The notes under the pieces were generated by a model. It saw only the letters and a list, made by a program, of their open reading frames with translations. It was not told the DNA's origin and made no database searches. Below, one piece after another: positions 1 to 5,640 of a stretch of DNA of 8,895 nucleotides (positions are counted from its first letter, which is position 1; every line of letters begins with the position of its first letter). The translations under genes and the position numbers were made by a program. Origin of the DNA: JABDDM01 sp038240295 (GTDB lineage Bacteria; Bacteroidota; Ignavibacteria; Palsa-1295). The stretch spans positions 1 to 8,895 of the forward strand of contig JBBSDW010000136.1 of assembly GCA_038240295.1 (NCBI GenBank), read 5' to 3'.

Positions 1-1197
1 CAGGTCGGTGCCGTAACACTTGTGGGCGATGTCACTGGTACACCGGGTGCAAACACGATCAACGCATCTGTAGCAACCGGTGACAACGTCATCACTGCTG
101 TCAATCTCGGTACGACAACGATCAATGCTTCGCAGATCGGCAACGGTCTGACCGATGTGCAGGTGGCCGATAACCTTACCGTCAATGGTGGCGTGATCGA
201 CAATTCGCCGATCGGTTCGACAACACCCTCGACGGGTGCCTTCACCTCGATCAACGGCTCATCACTCAATTTGACCGGTGCTGCCGATCTCGGATCGAAT
301 CAGATTCACAATGTAGCTGATCCTTCAATTGCACAAGATGCCGCGACGAAGAACTACGTTGACAATTCGGTTACCAGCACAACGCTTTCGGGTGATGTTA
401 CAGGAACCGCTGGCGCGAACACGATCAATGCATCTGGCGCGACGGGAGACAACATCGTCACGGCGCTCAATCTTGCATTATCCGGGACGCTTAGTCCAGG
501 AGTGGTCGGCAACGGCATCACCGATGCGCAGGTCCAGGACAATCTGACGATCAATGGCGGAACGGTTGATAATACGCCGATCGGCGCGACGACGCGTTCG
601 ACGGGTGCATTCACCAACCTCGACGTCAATACACTTGCAAACTTCAATGGCATCACCCTGGGTGGAGTTGGTACGCCGCTTAGTGCAACCGACGCTGCGA
701 ACAAATCCTACGTCGATGGCCTTTCGCTTTCGGGTGACGTTGGAGGCACGGCAAGCTCGAATACGATCGGAAGTACAGCGGCGACCGGTAACAACATCGT
801 TGCTGCGATCAACAACGCCACCAGCGACATCACGAACACCGGCATCAACGCCACCTTCAATACGATCACCGCGAATAACACGAGCGGTGTGACGATCGGC
901 AGTGGTGCAACGGCTACAACGCTCGCAAGCACTGCTTCGTCGGCTCAAACGGTCTCGCTTCCGAATGCGACCGGCACGATGCCGATCATGCTGACGGGTT
1001 CGGTGACACTCGCAGCCGGCTCTGGCTCGGTGCTGCTCGCCGGCGTGACTGCAACGGATCATGTCATCGCAACGCGCACGGCGTTCGGTGGCACACCCGA
1101 TGTCGTGATCGCAGTGCCGAGTGCAGGCGTGGTAACGGTAACGTCGAACAATGCTGCAGACACGAGCACATTCGACATCATCGTACTGAAACAGTAA
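1..1197 (+). CDS. Repetitive tail-fibre/adhesin-like surface protein, 5' end outside window
   Basis: The frame is open from base 1 (QVGAVTLVGDVTG...) and ends at TAA 1195-1197, giving 398 visible residues. The GTG at 22 is only an internal codon, so the gene begins upstream of the window. The protein is rich in Gly, Ala, Ser, Thr and Asn, with almost no Cys or Trp. Its repeat unit opens with GDVTGTxGANTINAS (residues 9 and 131; a degenerate copy at 245). Each unit continues through a VGNGxTDxQVxDNLTxNGG segment and a PIGxTTxSTGAFT segment, and closes with a DAAxKxYVD motif (residues 113 and 231). The DAATKNYVD-type motif is common in phage tail fibres and in long bacterial surface or adhesin-like proteins. 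The tail (about 300-398) is a different beta-rich segment with SLPNATGTMPI and a final TFDIIVLKQ. I see no T9SS sorting domain, membrane anchor or catalytic motif. No phage structural genes lie nearby, so a host surface protein is as likely as a prophage remnant. The exact function is unknown. Confidence 0.75.
   Translation, partial: QVGAVTLVGDVTGTPGANTINASVATGDNVITAVNLGTTTINASQIGNGLTDVQVADNLTVNGGVIDNSPIGSTTPSTGAFTSINGSSLNLTGAADLGSNQIHNVADPSIAQDAATKNYVDNSVTSTTLSGDVTGTAGANTINASGATGDNIVTALNLALSGTLSPGVVGNGITDAQVQDNLTINGGTVDNTPIGATTRSTGAFTNLDVNTLANFNGITLGGVGTPLSATDAANKSYVDGLSLSGDVGGTASSNTIGSTAATGNNIVAAINNATSDITNTGINATFNTITANNTSGVTIGSGATATTLASTASSAQTVSLPNATGTMPIMLTGSVTLAAGSGSVLLAGVTATDHVIATRTAFGGTPDVVIAVPSAGVVTVTSNNAADTSTFDIIVLKQ
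25..819 (+). repeat. Protein-level tandem repeat within the tail-fibre-like gene (two units plus a partial third)
   Basis: The GDV(T/G)G unit openings lie at nucleotides 25, 391 and 733, so the periods are 122 and 114 codons. The DAAxKxYVD closing motifs start at 337 and 691, 118 codons apart. The third copy is degenerate (GDVGGTASSNTIGS) and fades after about 819. At DNA level the copies differ at many third-codon positions. The duplication is therefore old and has diverged under protein-level constraint, rather than being a recent slippage product. Confidence 0.75.
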
Positions 1198-1212
1198 TCA
1201 CAGATCAAGTGC

Positions 1213-1240
1213 AAGGGAGCGTGCGCAAGGCCGCTCCCTT
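1213..1240 (+). other. Intergenic hairpin just after the tail-fibre-like gene
   Basis: AAGGGAGCG (1213-1221) pairs perfectly with CGCTCCCTT (1232-1240) around a 10-nt loop, 15 nt after the stop codon. No T-run follows (CACTTCGG), so it is not a canonical intrinsic terminator. It may stabilise the mRNA 3' end or assist termination at the stronger hairpin downstream. Confidence 0.5.
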
Positions 1241-1299
1241 CACTTCGGTCACCAAACGCATGTAACAACATTTTTTTTACACGCGGGAGAGAGTTCACT

Positions 1300-1330
1300 G
1301 ACCCCGGACACCACTGCCGGGGTCTTTCTT
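1300..1330 (+). terminator. Rho-independent terminator of the tail-fibre-like gene
   Basis: GACCCCGG (1300-1307) pairs with CCGGGGTC (1317-1324) around a 9-nt loop, and TTTCTTTTT follows immediately. The stem is an 8-bp perfect, GC-rich helix with a U-rich tail on the plus strand. It lies about 100 nt after the upstream stop codon and before the tRNA gene, so it should separate the two transcription units. Confidence 0.85.
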
Positions 1331-1415
1331 TTTGGCCTGATGCAAAGCAGTTCGAGAGAACGGAATAGTAGGAACCGACCAACAAGCGATGCGCGTTAGA
1401 GGCGCGCACTACTAA

Positions 1416-1488
1416 GCCGCCCTAGCTCAGCTGGTAGAGCAGCTGATTCGTAATCAGCAGGTCACCGGTTCAAGTCCGGTGGGCGGCT
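1416..1488 (+). tRNA. tRNA-Thr (anticodon CGT)
   Basis: A complete 73-nt cloverleaf can be folded. The acceptor stem GCCGCCC (1416-1422) pairs with GGGCGGC (1481-1487). The D arm is GCTC/GAGC (1425-1440). The anticodon stem GCTGA/TCAGC (1442-1446 and 1454-1458) encloses loop TTCGTAA with anticodon CGT at 1449-1451. The T arm is ACCGG-TTCAAGT-CCGGT (1464-1480). CGT reads the threonine codon ACG. The discriminator is T (1488) and no CCA is encoded, so CCA must be added enzymatically. I found no second copy of the 3' end in the window that would suggest an attachment site. Confidence 0.97.
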
Positions 1489-1605
1489 CTCAAACGCTAA
1501 TATGCGCCCCCGCTTCCCGAGGGGATTGATCATATTGAGAGCGAAAATAATCTGTTTTTCTTACCTCTGACGGCATTCATCATCCCATTGCACATGAATG
1601 AGAGT

Positions 1606-1762
1606 GTCATTGCGAGGAGCACTTGATTCGCGTTAGCGAATCAAGGCGACGAACCAAGCTCTTGGGTTTTGGAAAAGATCCTTCGCACGAGAAAGCTCAC
1701 CCTGCACGCAAAGATTGCTTCACTACGGTCTTCACTTCGCTACGGCCTTCGTTCGCAATGAC
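1606..1762. repeat. Dispersed intergenic repeat with terminal inverted repeats (MITE/REP-like)
   Basis: The element is bounded by GTCATTGCGA (1606-1615) and its exact reverse complement TCGCAATGAC (1753-1762). Inside are a perfect 10-bp hairpin (1622-1645), GATTGCTTC, and two near-direct copies of a CTTCACTACGG/CTTCGCTACGG phrase. Sequences of the form GTCATTGCGAGGAGC...GCAATGAC are, from general knowledge, a recurring intergenic repeat in many environmental bacterial genomes. No transposase is present, so any mobility would be non-autonomous. The right end lies 38 bp beyond the 3' end of the clpB fragment. Confidence 0.6.
1622..1645. repeat. Perfect palindromic hairpin inside the dispersed repeat
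   Basis: CTTGATTCGC (1622-1631) and GCGAATCAAG (1636-1645) form a perfect 10-bp stem with a GTTA tetraloop. It sits 6 bp inside the left terminal inverted repeat of the element. No T-run follows on either strand, so it reads as part of the repeat rather than as a terminator. Confidence 0.7.
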
Positions 1763-1800
1763 CGCACTTTCGGGAGTTGCAAGAATAAAGGGTCAATACC

Positions 1801-3132
1801 TCAAGTATCAATTTTACGGAAAACGTATTGCCCTCCATCCGTGTGATCGATCTCAACCGTATCACCCGAGACAAATTCTCCGCCAAGTAATTTCGTTGCC
1901 AGCGGATCGACGATCTGCCTCTGGATCGCGCGCTTGAGTGGACGCGCGCCGTATTGCGGCTCGAAGCCAGTCTTTGCGAGCCAGTCGCGTGCATCGTCGG
2001 TGATCGTTATATCGATCCCGTTCTTTGCGACCAACTCAATTACCTTCGCGAGCTGAATATCAACGATGCGCCGAATATCTGCACTCGTGAGCGGCTGGAA
2101 CATTACGATCTCATCGACTCGGTTCAGGAATTCCGGCCGGATCTGATTGCGCAACTCCTGCATCAATCTTGTTTTGAGGCCAGAGAGAATACGGTCGCGA
2201 TTTTCATCGTTGAGTCCCTCCATCTGCTCGGTGATCAAGTGCGAGCCGATGTTGGAAGTCATGATAATGATCGTGTTCTTGAAATCGACGGTGCGGCCTT
2301 GCGAATCGGTCAGGCGTCCGTCGTCAAGAACTTGCAGCAATATGTTGAAAACATCGGGATGCGCTTTCTCGATCTCGTCGAGCAGTAGCACACTATAAGG
2401 ACGTCGCCGAACGGCTTCCGTGAGCTGTCCACCTTCTTCGTAGCCGACATAACCTGGCGGTGCGCCGACCAAGCGGGACACCGAAAATTTCTCCATGTAT
2501 TCCGACATGTCGATGCGGACCATCGCGTGATCGTCATCGAACAGGAATTCGGCGAGCGCCCGTGCAAGTTCTGTTTTGCCGACGCCGGTACTTCCCAAAA
2601 AGATGAAGCTTCCGATTGGGCGATTGCGGTCCTGCAAACCGGCGCGCGATCGACGTATCGCATTCGAAACTGCGATCACGGCCTCTTCCTGTCCCACAAT
2701 TCTCTCATGTAACCGGTCCTCCATCTTGAGCAGCTTCGAGCGCTCGCTCTCGAGCATCTTGCTAACCGGAATTCCCGTCCATTTCGCAACGACGGATGCA
2801 ATATCCTCGGGACCAACTTCCTCCTTCAGCATCTGCTTATCGCGCTGCAGCCGTTCGAGTTCTTCCCGTTGCTGCTTGATCTCCTTATCGATCGTGACGG
2901 TCGTGCCATAGCGTATCTCGGCGACCTTCCCAAAATCGCCTTCGCGTTCATAGCGCTCGGCGTCGATGCGGGCTTGTTCGAGGTCTTGCTTTTTACTTCG
3001 AATGCCGCGAATGAGATTTTTCTCCATCTCCCAATGCGACCGAAGCTGGGAGCGCTTCTCAGTGAGATCGGCAAGTTCGCGTTCGATCTCGCCCAGTCGT
3101 GCCTGTACAGGTTCCGTATGCTTTGCCATCAT
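1801..3132 (-). CDS. clpB: N-terminally truncated ClpB disaggregase: half M-domain plus second AAA+ module
   Basis: The 443-residue product matches only the C-terminal half of ClpB/Hsp104, a cytoplasmic ATP-driven disaggregase of about 860 residues. Residues 10-110 are the second part of the coiled-coil middle domain (heptad-rich, with a GDFGKVAEIRYG segment). Residues 115-443 are a complete second AAA+ module. It shows WTGIPVSKM (118-126), Walker A GSTGVGKT (180-187), pore loop GYVGY (227-231), Walker B VLLLDE (248-253), sensor-1 MTSN (291-294), the arginine-finger region RPEFLNR (332-338) and sensor-2 GARPLKR (395-401). The N-domain and first AAA+ module are missing. No ClpB-like sequence is found upstream in any minus-strand frame. 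The start is uncertain: ATG codons lie at 3132 and 3129, at the edge of homology, and another at 3237 would add 35 unrelated Arg/Ala-rich residues. The frame is otherwise intact. It may be a functional short form, half of a split clpB, or a recent truncation pseudogene. Confidence 0.85.
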   Translation of the reverse strand: MMAKHTEPVQARLGEIERELADLTEKRSQLRSHWEMEKNLIRGIRSKKQDLEQARIDAERYEREGDFGKVAEIRYGTTVTIDKEIKQQREELERLQRDKQMLKEEVGPEDIASVVAKWTGIPVSKMLESERSKLLKMEDRLHERIVGQEEAVIAVSNAIRRSRAGLQDRNRPIGSFIFLGSTGVGKTELARALAEFLFDDDHAMVRIDMSEYMEKFSVSRLVGAPPGYVGYEEGGQLTEAVRRRPYSVLLLDEIEKAHPDVFNILLQVLDDGRLTDSQGRTVDFKNTIIIMTSNIGSHLITEQMEGLNDENRDRILSGLKTRLMQELRNQIRPEFLNRVDEIVMFQPLTSADIRRIVDIQLAKVIELVAKNGIDITITDDARDWLAKTGFEPQYGARPLKRAIQRQIVDPLATKLLGGEFVSGDTVEIDHTDGGQYVFRKIDT

Positions 3133-3202
3133 CCGCTTCTTAAAAGTTCTGTTTACGCAAACATGCACAGGTTTCTGTTTGGTGCGTGTCAAGAACAAAT
3201 CC

Positions 3203-3225
3203 GCTCGCGCTCGCGCCCGCGCCCC
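3203..3225. repeat. GC-rich hexanucleotide tandem repeat
   Basis: Two GCTCGC units (3203-3214) are followed by GCCCGC and a partial GCCCC, about 3.8 hexamer copies. On the minus strand it would encode an Arg-Ala string in the 35-residue extension that precedes the clpB homology. This is a reason to distrust the upstream ATG at 3237 as the clpB start. Confidence 0.7.
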
Positions 3226-3267
3226 ATCATACCTCATAACTCAAACTTCATACTTGCCCGACAATCC

Positions 3268-3296
3268 CTCTCCCATTCGTCGGGCGAATAGGAGAG
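3268..3296. repeat. Imperfect palindrome (hairpin) in the repeat cluster
   Basis: CTCTCCCATTCG (3268-3279) pairs with CGAATAGGAGAG (3285-3296) at 11 of 12 positions around a TCGGG loop. The CTCTCC/GGAGAG ends resemble the arms of the larger hairpin at 3331-3384, so both may belong to the same repeat family. Confidence 0.65.
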
Positions 3297-3330
3297 AGAC
3301 TTGATGGATTCCTTATTTAAATAAAATCCT

Positions 3331-3384
3331 CCTTCTCCTAAATTTCAGATTTGACGAATGTCAAAGCTGAAATTTGGGAGAAGG
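3331..3384. repeat. Long 25-bp-stem hairpin, MITE/REP-like
   Basis: CCTTCTCCTAAATTTCAG (3331-3348) pairs with 3367-3384 over 18 bp with a single T-G wobble (3339/3376). After one A-G mismatch (3349/3366) the helix continues for 6 more bp (TTTGAC/GTCAAA, counted from 3350 to 3355), closing on a GAAT tetraloop (3356-3359). It is followed by GGTTGGGGATGAGG. GGAGAAGGGTTGGGGATGAGG-like tails are, from general knowledge, a recurrent intergenic repeat in environmental bacteria. No T-run flanks either side, so it does not look like a terminator. Confidence 0.75.
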
Positions 3385-3451
3385 GTTGGGGATGAGGGGT
3401 TGCACTTTTGAAGGTTGGTGGTTGGTAAGTAGTCGTGGCCGATATTCCATT

Positions 3452-3487
3452 AGATCCTTCACTTCGCTAAAGCTCATTCAGGATGAC
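3452..3487. repeat. Second dispersed intergenic repeat (GATCCTTC...AGGATGAC type)
   Basis: The segment begins AGATCCTTCACTTCGC and ends TCAGGATGAC. AGATCCTTCGCTTCGCTCAGGATGAC-type sequences are, from general knowledge, a common intergenic repeat of environmental bacterial genomes. It shares AGATCCTTC and AAAGCTCA, at nearly the same spacing, with positions 1676-1699 inside the element near the tRNA. Confidence 0.5.
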
Positions 3488-3563
3488 ATGCCCCGGCAAT
3501 ATCCTCGATTGAGAGCATTGTTATGAATCCGACACTCTATCCCCCGCACCCGGCTCCCGGCAA

Positions 3564-3587
3564 CTGACACCCGACACCTGACACCCG
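3564..3587. repeat. Short direct repeat, 14-bp period
   Basis: CTGACACCCG occurs at 3564-3573 and again at 3578-3587, separated by ACAC. It lies in a C-rich, G-poor stretch (about 3541-3600) roughly 90-110 bp before icd. No regulatory function can be assigned. Confidence 0.6.
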
Positions 3588-3676
3588 CCCCAGAAACTTC
3601 TCACCGTTACGCTTCTGTTAAGCCCGCTCACTCGATTTGAGAACGCCGCCGATGGATGCGGCAGATCAATCTTTTA

Positions 3677-5140
3677 ATGGCCCAGACAACACACACACCC
3701 ACACCTATCACCGTTGCCCATGGCGACGGAATCGGCCCTGAGATCATGGAAGCCACGCTTGGCATCCTGAAAGCTGCGGGAGCGCAACTCGAACCGCAGA
3801 CCATCGACATCGGAGAGAAAGTCTACCTTCGAGGTAATACCTCCGGCATCGATCCCGGCGCATGGGATTCGCTGCTCAGTACCAAAGTCTTTCTCAAGGC
3901 ACCGATCACGACCCCACAGGGCGGCGGCATGAAGAGCCTCAACGTAACGATCCGCAAGACGCTCGGACTATACGCAAATGTTCGACCGACCGTCAGCTAC
4001 TTCCCGTTCGTGGCCACCAAGCATCCGAAGATGGATCTCGTGATCGTTCGCGAAAATGAAGAAGATCTCTACGCGGGTATCGAGCATCAGCAGACGCAAA
4101 ACGTCGCACAGTGCCTCAAACTTATTTCGAGACAGGGCTCTGAGAAGATCGTCCGCTACGCCTTCGAATATGCTGTCGGCAACAATCGGAAGAAGGTGAC
4201 CTGCATCACGAAAGATAATATTATGAAGCTGACCGATGGTCTGTTTCATAAGGTCTTTAACGAGATCGCCACCGAATATCCGCAGATCCAGAACGATCAC
4301 CTCATTGTCGATATTGGTGCGGCCCGCATTGCGGATACGCCGGAGATCTTCGACGTGATCGTGACACTCAACCTCTACGGTGATATTATCTCCGACATCG
4401 CAGCGCAGGTTGCGGGCTCGGTGGGACTCGCTGGTTCATCGAATATCGGCGATCACTGCGCGATGTTCGAAGCGATCCACGGCTCTGCTCCGATGATCGC
4501 CGGACAGAATATCGCTAATCCCTCGGGCCTGCTCAATGGCGCGATCATGATGCTGGTGCATATCGGTCAGGCCGACGTTGCGACACTTATTCACAACGCC
4601 TGGCTTACCACGATCGAAGAAGGGATTCACACCGCCGATATTTACCACGAGGGATCCAGCAAGAAGAAAGTCGGTACGAAAGAATTTGCTCAGGCGGTGA
4701 TCGAGCGATTGGGAAAGAGACCGAAGTCACTCACTGCGACCGAGTACAAGAACGATACGCCGGCCATGCAACGCGAGCCGAAAGCAGAAATTGAGCACAA
4801 GCATGCAATCAAGAAAGTTGTCGGCGTCGATGTCTTTTTTACGGGCGAAAATCTCGATCCCGATATTGTCGGACCCATCATGAAGGAGTTGGGTGGTGAT
4901 AGATATACCCTTGCGATGATCTCGAATCGTGGAGTGAAAGTCTGGCCGAATGGATTTTCCGAAACCCACTACTCCGATCACTGGCGTGCCAGATACATGG
5001 CGAACGCAAAGGAAACTTCGATCAAAGAGATACTCTCGTTGATGTCGGACGCGACCGACAAGGGCATCGAGGTGATCAAGATGGAAACGCTCTGCACGTT
5101 TGATGGCGTCAACGGGTTTTCTCTGGGTCAGGGACAGTAA
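3677..5140 (+). CDS. icd: Isocitrate dehydrogenase, Rickettsia/Thermus-type (type II)
   Basis: The enzyme oxidatively decarboxylates isocitrate to 2-oxoglutarate in the TCA cycle, in the cytoplasm. The 487-residue length and the C-terminal extension (about residues 375-487, starting near KKVVGVDVF) match the 480-500-residue form known from Rickettsia and Thermus, not the 416-residue E. coli form. Visible in order (numbered from ATG 3677): HGDGIGPEIME (15-25), SLNVTIRKTLGLYANVRP (87-104) with the isocitrate-binding Ser, Asn and Arg residues, VRENEEDLYAG (124-134), TKDNIMK (178-184), YGDIISD (234-240) with metal-binding Asp residues, and HGSAPMIAGQNIANP (268-282). The cofactor-determining pair is Met273-Ile274, neither the NADP-type Lys-Tyr nor the NAD-type Asp-Ile, so cofactor use cannot be called. 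An in-frame ATG at 3656 would add 7 residues. I prefer 3677 because it matches the family N-terminus (MAxxTPITxAxGDG). It is followed by purE after 8 nt. Confidence 0.95.
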   Translation: MAQTTHTPTPITVAHGDGIGPEIMEATLGILKAAGAQLEPQTIDIGEKVYLRGNTSGIDPGAWDSLLSTKVFLKAPITTPQGGGMKSLNVTIRKTLGLYANVRPTVSYFPFVATKHPKMDLVIVRENEEDLYAGIEHQQTQNVAQCLKLISRQGSEKIVRYAFEYAVGNNRKKVTCITKDNIMKLTDGLFHKVFNEIATEYPQIQNDHLIVDIGAARIADTPEIFDVIVTLNLYGDIISDIAAQVAGSVGLAGSSNIGDHCAMFEAIHGSAPMIAGQNIANPSGLLNGAIMMLVHIGQADVATLIHNAWLTTIEEGIHTADIYHEGSSKKKVGTKEFAQAVIERLGKRPKSLTATEYKNDTPAMQREPKAEIEHKHAIKKVVGVDVFFTGENLDPDIVGPIMKELGGDRYTLAMISNRGVKVWPNGFSETHYSDHWRARYMANAKETSIKEILSLMSDATDKGIEVIKMETLCTFDGVNGFSLGQGQ

Positions 5141-5148
5141 ACAATTCA

Positions 5149-5640
5149 ATGGCAGAAGCTCCGGTCGTCGGCATTATCATGGGCAGCACCTCCGATTGGG
5201 AGACGATGCAGCACGCCGACCAAATGCTTACCGAATTTGGAGTTGCGCATGAATGCCAAGTCGTGAGTGCGCATCGCACGCCGGAGTGGCTTGCGGAGTA
5301 TGCGAAGAGCGCCGCCGATCGTGGGATCAAGATCATTATCGCCGGAGCTGGCGGTGCAGCGCATTTGCCTGGCATGGCTGCAGCACAGACGATACTTCCG
5401 GTACTCGGCGTGCCGGTCGAAAGTCACGCGCTCAAAGGACTGGATTCACTGCTTTCCATCGTGCAGATGCCTGCTGGTATTCCGGTCGGAACACTTGCGA
5501 TCGGTAAAGCCGGAGCGAAGAATGCAGCGCTGCTCGCAGTCAGCATTCTCGCATTGAATGATGACGCGCTCCGCTTGAAGCTTCACGCTTTCCGCGAAAA
5601 ACAAACGAAGGACGTTCGTTCTCAACCACTGCCCACTTGA
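5149..5640 (+). CDS. purE: N5-carboxyaminoimidazole ribonucleotide mutase (class I PurE)
   Basis: PurE converts N5-CAIR to CAIR by moving the carboxylate, the step after PurK in de novo purine synthesis. The 163-residue length is typical of a single-domain class I enzyme. Motifs: MGSTSDW (11-17), which forms the phosphate/substrate loop; VVSAHRTP (38-45), whose His42 corresponds to the catalytic His45 of E. coli; AGAGGAAHLPGM (65-76); and VQMPAGIPVGT (105-115). The adjacent purK agrees with a class I mutase rather than the class II AIR carboxylase, which works without PurK. The ATG is 8 nt after the icd stop and the TGA overlaps the purK start, so co-transcription with both is likely. No clear Shine-Dalgarno precedes it. 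The tail after about residue 151 is charged and poorly conserved. Confidence 0.97.
   Translation: MAEAPVVGIIMGSTSDWETMQHADQMLTEFGVAHECQVVSAHRTPEWLAEYAKSAADRGIKIIIAGAGGAAHLPGMAAAQTILPVLGVPVESHALKGLDSLLSIVQMPAGIPVGTLAIGKAGAKNAALLAVSILALNDDALRLKLHAFREKQTKDVRSQPLPT

Larger units (their letters stand above)
1489..1800. other. Non-coding interval between tRNA-Thr and the clpB fragment
   Basis: I see no credible gene here. Just after the tRNA, AATATG (1499-1504) and CATATT (1531-1536) could enclose a weak CCCC/GGGG stem. A T-run at 1554-1558 is too distant to make this a convincing terminator. Most of the rest is the dispersed-repeat element described separately. An open frame crossing 1623-1937 is repeat sequence running into the antisense of clpB and is not a gene. 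Confidence 0.7.
3133..3676. other. Repeat-rich non-coding interval between the divergent clpB fragment and icd
   Basis: This 544-bp stretch separates the minus-strand clpB fragment from the plus-strand icd gene, so it must hold both promoters. I recognise no protein gene. It contains a GC-rich hexamer tandem, two strong hairpins, a dispersed-repeat copy and a short CTGACACCCG direct repeat, each listed separately. An 8-bp direct repeat TTCTGTTT (3147-3154 and 3173-3180) lies just upstream of the clpB start. I could not identify a convincing promoter for either gene, nor a CIRCE heat-shock operator for clpB. Confidence 0.7.

Noticed and set aside
22..24. GTG at 22 as the start of the tail-fibre-like gene
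   Set aside because: The frame is open to base 1 with in-register sequence (QVGAVTLV before GDVTG), so the gene starts outside the window.
1261..1281. Terminator at the T8 run (1271-1278)
   Set aside because: The only stem available is a 5-bp TGTAA/TTACA that contains the T-run in its loop, so it cannot work as an intrinsic terminator.
1416..1488. tRNA-Thr as an integration site with an att duplication
   Set aside because: No second copy of the tRNA 3' end and no integrase gene are visible in the window.
1623..1937. Open frame of 104 codons on the plus strand
   Set aside because: It is made of intergenic repeat sequence followed by the antisense of clpB, and has no protein-like features.
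1954..2388. 144-codon plus-strand open frame opposite clpB
   Set aside because: It is a shadow of the conserved ClpB frame. The minus-strand translation carries all the AAA+ motifs.
3158..3192. Possible clpB promoter on the minus strand: TTGACA at 3192-3187 and a Bacteroidota-like CATGTTTG at 3165-3158
   Set aside because: There is no acceptable sigma-70 -10 hexamer at 16-18 nt, and the TTG to CATGTTTG spacing (24 nt) is a little long for the Bacteroidota consensus. It is too weak to list as a feature.
3133..3237. 35-residue N-terminal extension of the clpB fragment from ATG 3237
   Set aside because: It encodes an Arg/Ala string from a GC hexamer repeat and unrelated residues with no similarity to ClpB. 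The ATGs at 3129/3132 sit at the edge of homology.
3564..3587. CRISPR-like array
   Set aside because: There are only two 10-bp copies with a 4-bp gap, far below CRISPR repeat and spacer sizes.
3628..3650. TCGATTTG as a Bacteroidota-type -7 box for icd
   Set aside because: It matches only partly and I found no matching upstream -33 element.
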